Positions 7,414-13,462 of a stretch of 34,102 nucleotides of DNA are shown in pieces. The notes below the pieces were generated by a model. The model ran no database searches. It was not told where the DNA came from and saw only the letters and a list, made by a program, of their open reading frames with translations. The DNA comes from Deltaproteobacteria bacterium (GTDB lineage: Bacteria > Desulfobacterota > Desulfobaccia > Desulfobaccales > 0-14-0-80-60-11): contig JAPLJC010000162.1 in the NCBI GenBank assembly GCA_026388765.1, positions 1-34,102 on the forward strand. Direction: 5' to 3'. Positions within the stretch are counted from its first letter, which is position 1, and every line of letters begins with the position of its first letter. A program made the position numbers and the translations under genes.

Positions 7414-7719
7414 CTAAGAAGGTTTCCGCACCAGGGAAATGATCTTGCCCTTGCTCTTGGGAGGGCTGGTTTCCGGTTCAGGCTGCGGCTTGGGGGGCAG
7501 GAGCTCCAGCCTCACCGGCCGGCCGCCCATGGTGAATTCTTCTCCATTGATCTGGGTCTCTTCCAGGATCCACACCATGGTCTGGGGCGGCAGGCTGAGC
7601 ACCAGCAGCTCCACCTGATACCAGCCCCGCTTGACGTCGGGGCTGACGTCGTTGATGCGGGCATAAAAGGCGGGCTGGCGGTCCAGATGCACCAAAACCA
7701 GGTCGTTGATGGTAGCCAT
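7414..7719 (-). CDS. Conserved-looking small hypothetical protein
   Basis: This 101-aa protein is not recognised. It begins MATINDLVLVHLDRQPAFYARINDV and has a compact, strand-rich N-terminal 75 residues that could form a small beta barrel (alternating hydrophobic pattern, WYQVELLVLSLPPQTMVWIL). A Pro/Lys-rich tail follows (KPQPEPETSPPKSKGK). No signal peptide or membrane segment is seen. It is probably a single-gene unit with a promoter at 7779-7806. The codon use matches the GC-rich neighbours, which supports a real gene. Confidence 0.65.
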   Translation of the reverse strand: MATINDLVLVHLDRQPAFYARINDVSPDVKRGWYQVELLVLSLPPQTMVWILEETQINGEEFTMGGRPVRLELLPPKPQPEPETSPPKSKGKIISLVRKPS

Positions 7720-7778
7720 ATTTTTCGAATCGGGTGCCGGCGGCTCTTGAGGATTGGCTCAGGTTCGCGAGCGGCCTC

Positions 7779-7806
7779 ACTTTAACAGATTGGCACAAAA
7801 ATGCAA
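7779..7806 (-). promoter_or_regulatory. Putative promoter of the 101-aa gene
   Basis: On the minus strand TTGCAT (7806-7801), a 16-bp spacer and TAAAGT (7784-7779) resemble a sigma-70 promoter. A 9-bp inverted repeat, AAGACTGTC at 7805-7813 and GACAGTCTT at 7880-7888, overlaps the -35 side and may be an operator. Beyond it the gap to the cupin gene shows nothing else clear. Confidence 0.4.
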
Positions 7807-7955
7807 GACTGTCAGCTTTACCGCTGCTCTGGCGGCCCTGAATCCGGCCGTCGAGGATGATGGCGCATTATTTTTCTCCGACAGTCTTTAATCCGTCAAT
7901 TTAACCACTACTTTTACTTTGTAAACCACCGCCAGCGCAGGGAAGGGGACAGAAA

Positions 7956-8375
7956 ATGGCCGACGTGGAATTTATTGACCTTTCCGAGGAAATCCACCGG
8001 GATGAACGTGGCTTCAGTCTTTTCCCCTGGCAGGGCCGGGTCCGGGAAGCCGGGGAAGTCGTGCGCACCGGCCACCTGGTCTCCGTCCAGCCGGGCCACA
8101 GCCGGGGCCACCATTACCATCCCGGCCAGGAGGAATGGCTCTTTACCTTTCACGGCGTCGGCTTATTAACCTGGGAAGTCGCCGGACAAATCCAGGAGAG
8201 AATGATTTCGGGAGGCGGCACCATGATCCGCATTTCACCCGGGGTGGCCCATGCCCTGACCAACCCCGGGCCGGAGATCCTCTACCTCCTGGCCTGGCGG
8301 CAGCCGGCCGGTACCGGCCCCACAGAGCCGGAGACCGTGCCCAGGCCTTTGAGTTTTGGAGATTTTTCCGCTTGA
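7956..8375 (+). CDS. Cupin domain protein
   Basis: This is a 139-aa single-domain cupin. The first metal-binding motif is clear: GHSRGHHYHPGQEEWLF (about residues 47-63), with two or three His and a Glu as ligands. The second is PGVAHALTNPG, with the conserved His. Cupins of this type bind a divalent metal and may be sensors, isomerases or sugar-modifying enzymes; nothing here fixes the substrate. The site AGGGGA before the ATG supports the start. Its stop codon lies inside the -35 box of the next promoter, so the cobalamin-controlled operon begins immediately after it. Confidence 0.8.
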   Translation: MADVEFIDLSEEIHRDERGFSLFPWQGRVREAGEVVRTGHLVSVQPGHSRGHHYHPGQEEWLFTFHGVGLLTWEVAGQIQERMISGGGTMIRISPGVAHALTNPGPEILYLLAWRQPAGTGPTEPETVPRPLSFGDFSA

Positions 8376-8400
8376 CAGATATAATGAAACCCTATATGTT
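8372..8400 (+). promoter_or_regulatory. Promoter of the cobalamin-riboswitch operon
   Basis: A perfect -35 TTGACA (8372-8377), a 17-bp spacer and TATGTT (8395-8400) lie just before the riboswitch. The TGA inside the -35 box is also the stop codon of the cupin gene. Confidence 0.7.
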
Positions 8401-8412
8401 GCGGTTTAAATA

Positions 8413-8580
8413 ATTCGGGTGCCCATATAGGGCATAATAGGGAAGCCGGTGTAAAACCGGCACGGTCCCGCCGCTGTAACCGGGGACGAAACCTGCACAA
8501 GCCACTGTCTCACTGAAGCGGGATGGGAAGGCGCAGGCGGTAGGAAGAGCCGGAAGTCAGAAGACCTGCCCGAATGAAGG
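8413..8580 (+). ncRNA. Cobalamin riboswitch
   Basis: The conserved parts of the B12 aptamer are present in order: AATAGGGAAGCCGGTG (from 8436), GGTCCCGCCGCTGTAACCGG (8464-8483), GGGACGAAACC, CCACTGTC, GGGAAGGCGCAGGCGG, and the B12 box with GTCAGAAGACCTGCC ending at 8570. It lies between a strong promoter and an intrinsic terminator, 120 bp before cbiK. High cobalamin should therefore stop transcription of the cobaltochelatase gene. The exact ends are approximate. Confidence 0.95.
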
Positions 8581-8642
8581 CTTAAGCCCCTACGAGGCCT
8601 AGCGGGCGGTAAGCTCCGATAAGGATAAAGAAGCTGGGTGCA

Positions 8643-8676
8643 ATCCTTAAGTCATCGTGACTTAAGGATTTTTTTT
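8643..8676 (+). terminator. Intrinsic terminator, expression platform of the cobalamin riboswitch
   Basis: A perfect 12-bp stem (ATCCTTAAGTCA at 8643-8654, complement at 8658-8669) with a 3-nt loop runs straight into eight T residues. Upstream TAAGGAT (8620-8626) can pair with ATCCTTA of the left arm and may act as antiterminator. It fits a transcriptional switch before cbiK. Confidence 0.85.
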
Positions 8677-8702
8677 GCGAAAAAACCAACCAGGAGGGCA
8701 AC

Positions 8703-9575
8703 ATGTTAAACCAGGTTAAATTTAGGTGGTTATGGCTGGTACTTATCCTCTCAGTGGTAAGCGCCCCTTTGACCCTGAATGCCGCATCAACGGCAAAACC
8801 CGCCATCGTTCTGGCGGCCTTTGGCACCACCACAGAAGCCTTTGATACGTACCACCACTTTGAGTTGCAGGTAAAAAAGCGTTTTCCTGATCACGAAATC
8901 CGGTGGGCCTTCACCTCCCGTAAAGTCCGGCACAAGGTGGCCGAAAAGAAAGGCCAAAAGCTCAATGACCTACCCACGACTTTACGAGAATTAAAAGCAG
9001 CCGGATATACCCGGGTGGCCGTCCAGTCTCTCCATCTAGTGCCGGGGGAGGAGTGGGAAAAGAAAATCGTGGCAGAAAGCCGGAAGATCCCGGGTCTGAA
9101 AGTTGCCCTGGGCCAACCGCTGCTGAGCAGCCAACAGGATCAGGAGCGGGTCCTCCAGGCCCTGGCCCAGACTTTCCCTAAGGACTTAAAAAATAATGTC
9201 GTGGTCCTCGTGGCCCACGGCAGCCCCTCACCGGAAGGGACCGCAACCTATCTGGCCTTTGACCGGCTGTTGCGCTCCCATTATCCCCAGCAGAATGTTT
9301 TTCTGGGCACCGTGGCAGGCAAACCCACCCGGCAGGAGGCCCTGGAGGCGGTCAAGAAATCCGGGGCGACCACCGTGGTGCTAATGCCCTTCTTATTTGT
9401 GGCCGGAGAGCATGTGGCCAAGGATATCTTGGGCGGTGATCCGGAGAGCTGGAAATCGGAGCTTCTCCAACAAAAAGCTTATTACATCGAGGGGATTACC
9501 AAAGGACTCGGTTATCAGGAAGGAATCGTCAATCTCTACCTGGACCATCTGGCCCAGGCGATGAAGGGCTTATAG
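8703..9575 (+). CDS. cbiK: Secreted sirohydrochlorin cobaltochelatase CbiK
   Basis: CbiK inserts cobalt into sirohydrochlorin in the anaerobic cobalamin route. This 290-aa form begins with a signal peptide (a WLWLVLILSVVSAPLTLNA core, cleavage near residue 27), like the periplasmic CbiK of Desulfovibrio, which is thought to work outside the cytoplasm and can bind heme. Family marks are VLAAFGTTTEAFDTY, VQSLHLVPGEEWEK (Glu116-117), LVAHGSP (His172) and AGEHVAKDILGGD (His237); the two histidines match the metal-chelating pair of the family. A strong AGGAGGG site precedes the ATG. Expression is placed under the cobalamin riboswitch. Its periplasmic partner and true tetrapyrrole are not shown by sequence. 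Confidence 0.93.
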   Translation: MLNQVKFRWLWLVLILSVVSAPLTLNAASTAKPAIVLAAFGTTTEAFDTYHHFELQVKKRFPDHEIRWAFTSRKVRHKVAEKKGQKLNDLPTTLRELKAAGYTRVAVQSLHLVPGEEWEKKIVAESRKIPGLKVALGQPLLSSQQDQERVLQALAQTFPKDLKNNVVVLVAHGSPSPEGTATYLAFDRLLRSHYPQQNVFLGTVAGKPTRQEALEAVKKSGATTVVLMPFLFVAGEHVAKDILGGDPESWKSELLQQKAYYIEGITKGLGYQEGIVNLYLDHLAQAMKGL

Positions 9576-9583
9576 GGGGATTT

Positions 9584-9841
9584 ATGAAAAGCGGACTGAT
9601 CGTTTATCTGGTGGGCGGCGCGGAGTTGCCGGAAGGCTTCGATCTGGCCGGCCATTGTCGGGAAATGGGCTGCCCAGCCGATCGGGTGGAACTGGTGGGC
9701 TCCAGGCAAGGATTTTTTGAGGTGGACGATGCCTGGTACCACCTGCTTACCAAGGGGTATGGGCATATCAAACTCTTAGTGGCGGAAACAGACCAAAAGT
9801 GTTTGCGGCCTGTTCACCCTTTGGTTCGACTTAGCGGCTAG
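9584..9841 (+). CDS. Small hypothetical protein in the cobaltochelatase operon
   Basis: This 85-aa protein starts 8 bp after cbiK, with a G-rich site (AGGGGG), so it is almost certainly co-transcribed and under the same riboswitch. The sequence (MKSGLIVYLVGGAELPEGFD; GHCREMGC; DAWYHLLTKGYGHIKLLVAE) lacks a signal peptide or membrane helix and matches no family I can name. Two Cys and a few His could bind metal or a tetrapyrrole. The operon position suggests a helper role in cobalt, siroheme or corrin handling, but this is inference. Confidence 0.7.
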   Translation: MKSGLIVYLVGGAELPEGFDLAGHCREMGCPADRVELVGSRQGFFEVDDAWYHLLTKGYGHIKLLVAETDQKCLRPVHPLVRLSG

Positions 9842-9860
9842 GAATGGAAAGGAGGAGGGA

Positions 9861-9911
9861 AAGCCACGAACGCTTTCCCGGTCTTCAAACCGGACAAGAC
9901 GTTCGTGGCTT
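9861..9911. terminator. Long hairpin between convergent small genes
   Basis: AAGCCACGAACG (9861-9872) pairs perfectly with CGTTCGTGGCTT (9900-9911); inside, CCGGT and ACCGG form a second stem. It lies between the 85-aa gene (plus) and the His-rich gene (minus), and probably ends both transcripts. Its GCCACGAA arm recurs in the terminator at 10317-10367. Confidence 0.65.
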
Positions 9912-9939
9912 ATTTACTCAGCGGACCCGCGGCTTGCCG

Positions 9940-10101
9940 TCAATGGCAGCACTTATGGTCGTGGCCGTGATGGCCCTCGTCGTGGGTGTGCTCGTGGCTA
10001 TGGACAGTCGCCTCGTGGCTGTGCTCTTGGCCATCATGGCTATGAGTCTCAGCCCCGTGGGCGTGTTCGTGCTCATGCTGGTCTTTGCTCTGGCAACACA
10101 T
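9940..10101 (-). CDS. His/Cys-rich 53-aa protein, candidate nickel/cobalt-binding peptide
   Basis: This short minus-strand ORF is easy to miss. It starts MCCQSKDQHEHEHAHG and ends HGHDHKCCH, with 17 His and 4 Cys (a CC pair at each end) in 53 residues, plus many Asp and Glu. It has a very good ribosome binding site (AGGAGGTG, 8 nt before the ATG) and a promoter at 10138-10166, and it ends before a strong hairpin. No signal peptide is seen, so it is probably cytoplasmic. His-rich peptides of this sort bind Ni, Co, Zn or Cu, as in Hpn-type proteins or the tails of metallochaperones. Its place between cbiK and the CbiMNQO transporter suggests metal storage or buffering. No known family was recognised; the function is inferred. 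Confidence 0.75.
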   Translation of the reverse strand: MCCQSKDQHEHEHAHGAETHSHDGQEHSHEATVHSHEHTHDEGHHGHDHKCCH

Positions 10102-10137
10102 ACTGTTTCACCTCCTGGTGATGATATCTCAATATAA

Positions 10138-10166
10138 ATTGTAACCCGGTTTCGGCTAAGCAGCAA
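10138..10166 (-). promoter_or_regulatory. Promoter of the His-rich gene
   Basis: On the minus strand TTGCTG (10166-10161), a 17-bp spacer and TACAAT (10143-10138) form a good sigma-70 promoter about 37 bp before the ATG at 10101. It diverges from the plus-strand promoter at 10228-10256; the 61 bp between could hold a shared metal-sensing regulator site, though no clear palindrome was found. Confidence 0.6.
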
Positions 10167-10227
10167 CTTCTCATATCGAAATGGCCTAAGAATCACATCG
10201 GGGTTCAAATTTTACCTCGAAGAAAGC

Positions 10228-10256
10228 TTGACATTTTCTTTCCCTTGCCATAAATT
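10228..10256 (+). promoter_or_regulatory. Strong promoter of the barrel-CbiMNQO operon
   Basis: A perfect TTGACA (10228-10233), a 17-bp spacer and TAAATT (10251-10256) are followed by a structured leader and terminator before the gene at 10386. Confidence 0.75.
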
Positions 10257-10358
10257 TGGTGAGACTCCGGGAACGAACCCCGGAAGCCTTAAGAAACACC
10301 ACATTGAATAAATCAGCCACGAAGGCTCGTGGCGCCAGGAGGCGCCGGGTTTTCGTGG
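10257..10358 (+). ncRNA. Structured leader RNA, candidate metal- or corrin-sensing switch
   Basis: The leader can form TGGTG (10257-10261) with CACCA (10297-10301), enclosing TCCGGG (10266-10271) with CCCGGA (10279-10284) around an AACGAAC loop. AGCCTT (10285-10290) can instead pair with AAGGCT (10322-10327), which would break the base of the terminator stem and so act as antiterminator. The layout of promoter, aptamer-like fold, mutually exclusive stems and terminator is that of a transcriptional riboswitch or attenuator. Short stretches (GGTGAGACTCC, CCCCGGAA, CCAGGAG) recall pieces of the cobalamin aptamer, but most of that fold is missing. The ligand is unknown. Confidence 0.5.
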
Positions 10359-10367
10359 TTTTTTTTT
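10317..10367 (+). terminator. Intrinsic terminator in the leader of the barrel-CbiMNQO operon
   Basis: CCACGAA (10317-10323) pairs with TTCGTGG (10352-10358), with an inner GGCGCC/GGCGCC stem (10331-10346), and is followed by nine T residues. Since it comes before the first gene and after the promoter, it must be conditional. Confidence 0.8.
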
Positions 10368-10385
10368 GGGCGAATGGAGGGGAGC

Positions 10386-11384
10386 ATGAGTTTCGTTCAT
10401 GGTAAAATAGTGGTAATGTTCATGATGCTGGGCCTTTTTACTGGTTGGACATTATTTTCTTCGGCGGCGTTGGCCCAAGGCGCGGCCGCTCTCATGGAGA
10501 AACCGGGACCCGATAAAGCGGCAGAAGAAAAGAAAGAAGAGGCTCCCAGCACCTGCGGTCCCCTAATCAGCGATTCCTGCTTACCCATTGAGACCGGCCA
10601 TGCCAGCATGCAGGTCCTCTGGGCCTTGTCTTGTTACCCGGGAGCCTTCTCCCCCAACTGGCGCAATACCAGCGCCCACGGAAACTTTTACACCTTCTCC
10701 ATGCCCGTCAAATTTACCTACGGCCCGACTAAAAACCTGGAGATGTATGTCATTGTTCCTTATATTCATAATTGGGCCAGCAAAGTCGATGCCAGCCTGG
10801 CCGGCCCCAACGGCGAAACCTCTGCCAACTACGGCGGCGTCGGGGATATTACGGCGGTGGGCAAGTACTTGCTGCTGGAAGAAACCGCATTGAGGCCCGC
10901 GGTCACCGGGGTGGCTGGGGTGGGTTTTCCCAGCGGCCACGCCTCCAACCTCAACCCGAGGTTCCTGGGCCAGGATGGCATCGGCACCGGGGCTTTTACT
11001 TTTACCACCGGCGTCAACCTCTTCAAATGGCTGAAACCTTTTATGGTCTACAGCAATGTCTGGTTAAATACCCCGGTTAACCTCTATGCCTCGAGAGATG
11101 ATGCAGTCCGCTCCCGGCAATTTGTGACGTTCAACCTGGCGGCGGAATATCCTATTACGAAGCGCTGGGTGGCCTTATTGGAAATGTACAGCACCTGGAC
11201 CTGGACCAATATCGATACCCCCCAGGGTTTCCAATCGCCCTCCACACTTTTGGGGGTCCTGCCAGGAATAGAATTCTTTATAAATGAAAAATGGGCTTGC
11301 TCCGCCGGCGCCGCCCTCGACTTGGTCGGCAAAGCCGGCAGCCGGAAATACACTCCCCTGTTCACGGTGTATTATAATTTTTAG
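10386..11384 (+). CDS. Outer-membrane beta-barrel protein of the cobalt/nickel locus
   Basis: The frame opens at 10329 inside the terminator, but the ATG at 10386 follows a strong site (GGAGGGGAG) and begins a classic signal peptide (MSFVHGKIVVMFMMLG, cleavage after ALAQG), giving 332 aa. The rest has alternating aromatic strands (FYTFSMPVKFTYG, MYVIVPYIHNWAS, FVTFNLAAEYPITKRWVALL) and ends in FTVYYNF, with the C-terminal Phe expected for Bam-assembled barrels. It resembles the broad transporter/MetA-pathway-of-phenol-degradation barrel class. An early TCGPLISDSCLP segment holds two Cys. Being first in the operon with CbiMNQO, it may pass Co or Ni or a chelate across the outer membrane; this is inferred. 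Confidence 0.75.
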   Translation: MSFVHGKIVVMFMMLGLFTGWTLFSSAALAQGAAALMEKPGPDKAAEEKKEEAPSTCGPLISDSCLPIETGHASMQVLWALSCYPGAFSPNWRNTSAHGNFYTFSMPVKFTYGPTKNLEMYVIVPYIHNWASKVDASLAGPNGETSANYGGVGDITAVGKYLLLEETALRPAVTGVAGVGFPSGHASNLNPRFLGQDGIGTGAFTFTTGVNLFKWLKPFMVYSNVWLNTPVNLYASRDDAVRSRQFVTFNLAAEYPITKRWVALLEMYSTWTWTNIDTPQGFQSPSTLLGVLPGIEFFINEKWACSAGAALDLVGKAGSRKYTPLFTVYYNF

Positions 11385-11446
11385 GCCAAGACATTTTGGC
11401 GAGATACCGGGGCAATGATGCTCTTGAACGATAAGGAGAATTAATC

Positions 11447-12484
11447 ATGCACATGGCCGATGCCTTGATGTCTCCCGCGGTGGGCGGCACCATGTGGGCC
11501 GCCACCGCGGGCCTGACCGCCTACAGCGCCAAAAAACTCAGGAAAGACCTGGATGAACATAAGGTGCCCTTGATGGGAGTTTTGGGCGCCTTTATCTTCG
11601 CCGCCCAGATGATCAACTTCACCATTCCGGCCACCGGCTCCAGCGGCCACCTGGCCGGCGGGATGATCCTGGCCATCTTGTTGGGTCCCTCTGCCGCCTT
11701 TATCACTATGGCTTCAGTCCTCACTATCCAGGCTCTATTTTTTGCCGACGGCGGGCTGCTGGCCCTCGGGTGCAACATTATTAATATGGGTTTTTTTCCT
11801 TGTTTCATTGCTTACCCGCTCGTTTATCAGAAAATTGTCGGCGCCCGGCCGACCCGGGGCCGCATCTTGCTGGGAGCCCTGGCCGCCTCTATCCTGGCCC
11901 TGCAACTGGGGGCCTTGGGAGTCGTTCTGGAGACTTTTTTCTCCGGCGTGGCGGCACTCCCCTTTGCTACTTTCCTCCTTTTGATGCTCCCCATTCACCT
12001 GGCCATCGGCATCGTCGAGGGCCTGGTCACCGCCGCGGTGGTGAGCTTTGTCTGGCAGGCGCACCCGGAAATCCTGGCCCTGGCGCCGGCTGCCCCCGCC
12101 GCCCGGGGCCATTCCCATAAGCCGCTGTGGCTCGGCCTGGCCTTGTTTGCCGTGGTCACCGGGGGAATTTTATCCTGGTTCGCCTCGAGCCACCCGGATG
12201 GCCTGGAATGGTCCGTGAAGGGCGTTACCGGCCAGGAGGAACTGGCGGCGCCCAGGGAGGGGGTGCACGGGGCGCTGGCCCGGATTCAGGACAAGCTCTC
12301 TTTCCTGCCGGACTATGATTTTAAAAAGCCGGCAGCAGAGAAGCAGGCCGAAAAGCCGGAAAGCTGGCCGGAGATCAGCACCGGCAAGTCCCTGGCCGGC
12401 ATCCTCGGAGCCGCCCTGACTCTTCTCTTGACCGGGGTCATCGGTTTGGGCTTGAGAAGATATTGTTCACCGGGCAAGGGGTAA
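11447..12484 (+). CDS. cbiM: Cobalt/nickel ECF transporter substrate-binding fusion CbiM-CbiN type
   Basis: CbiM/NikM is the integral membrane S-component that binds Co2+ or Ni2+. The start MHMADALMSP is typical: the N-terminal Met and His2 form part of the metal site in the family. About six membrane helices follow, with INFTIPATGSSGHLAGG and FFADGGLLALGCNIINMGF. After a linker (about 210-230) comes a CbiN/NikN-like part with two further membrane segments and the HPDGLEWSV motif (PDGLE domain), so both components are fused in 345 aa. Ni versus Co cannot be decided from sequence. The ATG has an AAGGAGAA site. Its TAA stop lies inside the left arm of a MITE-like inverted repeat. Confidence 0.92.
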   Translation: MHMADALMSPAVGGTMWAATAGLTAYSAKKLRKDLDEHKVPLMGVLGAFIFAAQMINFTIPATGSSGHLAGGMILAILLGPSAAFITMASVLTIQALFFADGGLLALGCNIINMGFFPCFIAYPLVYQKIVGARPTRGRILLGALAASILALQLGALGVVLETFFSGVAALPFATFLLLMLPIHLAIGIVEGLVTAAVVSFVWQAHPEILALAPAAPAARGHSHKPLWLGLALFAVVTGGILSWFASSHPDGLEWSVKGVTGQEELAAPREGVHGALARIQDKLSFLPDYDFKKPAAEKQAEKPESWPEISTGKSLAGILGAALTLLLTGVIGLGLRRYCSPGKG

Positions 12485-12571
12485 AAATAGGGACACCTCC
12501 TATTTTTACTATCTTTATCCTCGCCCTTTTAAGGTCTTGCCCAAAAAATGGGAGGTGTCCCTATTTTTACC
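12480..12571. repeat. MITE-like inverted repeat, copy 1
   Basis: GTAAAAATAGGGACACCTCC (12481-12500) is the perfect complement of 12551-12570, and the arms continue inward (TATTTTT against AAAAAAT) after one mismatch. The 92-bp unit overlaps the cbiM stop and fills the gap to cbiQ. Copy 2 at 17946-18032 has the same ends but a different interior. TGTCCCTATTTTT ends of this kind are known around REP-associated tyrosine transposases in other genomes; none is seen here. Confidence 0.8.
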
Positions 12572-12620
12572 AAGGCAAGGTAGAAAAAATGTAAGGTGCA
12601 CATTGCACACTCTCACTGGC

Positions 12621-12649
12621 AACTGACTACTGGCTACTGACTACTGACC
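12621..12649. repeat. Short-word repeat before cbiQ
   Basis: Irregular repeats of the words ACTGACT and ACTGGCT run directly into the cbiQ start codon and replace any visible Shine-Dalgarno site. The preceding word ACTGGCAACTG (12616-12626) is shared with the pdxJ-ybeY spacer near 18817. Confidence 0.6.
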
Positions 12650-13462
12650 ATGGCCACCATTGAATCTTCCTTATTAAATATCGGATACTTAGAAACCCTC
12701 TCCTATCAGCAGACCCCCCTCCACCGGCTCGACCCCAGGGCAAAACTCCTCACCACCCTGGTTTTTATTATTGCCGTAGTCTCCTTCGGGAAATACGAGA
12801 TCACCGGTCTGATTCCCTTTATGATCTATCCGGTGGCGCTAATCGCCGTGGGCAACCTGCCTCCGGGTTATCTGGCCAGGAAGATTTTACTGGCCGCGCC
12901 CTTTGCCTTTTTCATCGGCATCTTCAACCCCCTGCTGGACCGGGCCGTCCTGGTGCAGCTGGGACCGGTGGGCCTCTCCGGGGGTTGGGTCTCCTTCGCC
13001 TCCATCATGATCCGCTTCACTCTCACCGTCAGTGCGGCCTTGATCTTAATTGCCAGCACCGGCCTCAATGCGGTCTGCCTGGCCCTGGAGAGACTGGGAG
13101 CCCCCACCGGCTTCGTGGTCCAGTTGCTCTTTTTATATCGCTACATTTTCGTGTTAACCGATGAGGCGCTGCGGCTGATGCGGGCCCGCTCCCTGCGGTC
13201 CTTCCAGGGACGGGGGCTGGGATTCAAGGTCTTCACTTACCTGATCGGGCAGTTGCTGTTACGCACCCTGGCTCGGGCGCAACGCATCCACCTGGCCATG
13301 CGCTCCCGCGGCTTTGACGGCACGATCCGCCTGCTGCGTCCCTTGGAATTCCACCTGCAGGACGCGGTTTTTTTCCTGGGGTGGTCCAGCCTTTTTCTCC
13401 TGCTGCGCTGGTATAACCTGCCGCACCAGTTGGGACATCTGCTGACGGGGCTGGCGCCATGA
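12650..13462 (+). CDS. cbiQ: ECF transporter transmembrane coupling protein CbiQ
   Basis: CbiQ is the T-component that couples ATP hydrolysis by CbiO to metal uptake by CbiM. The 270-aa protein starts with the typical LHRLDPRAKLL cytoplasmic motif, has five or so membrane helices, and shows the two coupling-helix motifs LRLMRARSLRSF and IHLAMRSRGFDG, which contact the ATPases. Its 3' end overlaps cbiO by 4 bp (ATGA). The start is unusual: no Shine-Dalgarno sequence is visible, only short-word repeats, and 165 bp including an inverted repeat separate it from cbiM, where these genes normally sit tightly together. Lower translation than its neighbours is possible. Confidence 0.92.
   Translation: MATIESSLLNIGYLETLSYQQTPLHRLDPRAKLLTTLVFIIAVVSFGKYEITGLIPFMIYPVALIAVGNLPPGYLARKILLAAPFAFFIGIFNPLLDRAVLVQLGPVGLSGGWVSFASIMIRFTLTVSAALILIASTGLNAVCLALERLGAPTGFVVQLLFLYRYIFVLTDEALRLMRARSLRSFQGRGLGFKVFTYLIGQLLLRTLARAQRIHLAMRSRGFDGTIRLLRPLEFHLQDAVFFLGWSSLFLLLRWYNLPHQLGHLLTGLAP

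Noticed and set aside
9844-10137. 97-codon plus-strand ORF over the His-rich gene
   Set aside because: Its hydrophobic valine/methionine-rich sequence is simply the complement of CAC/CAT codons of the minus-strand gene, which has the better ribosome site and promoter.
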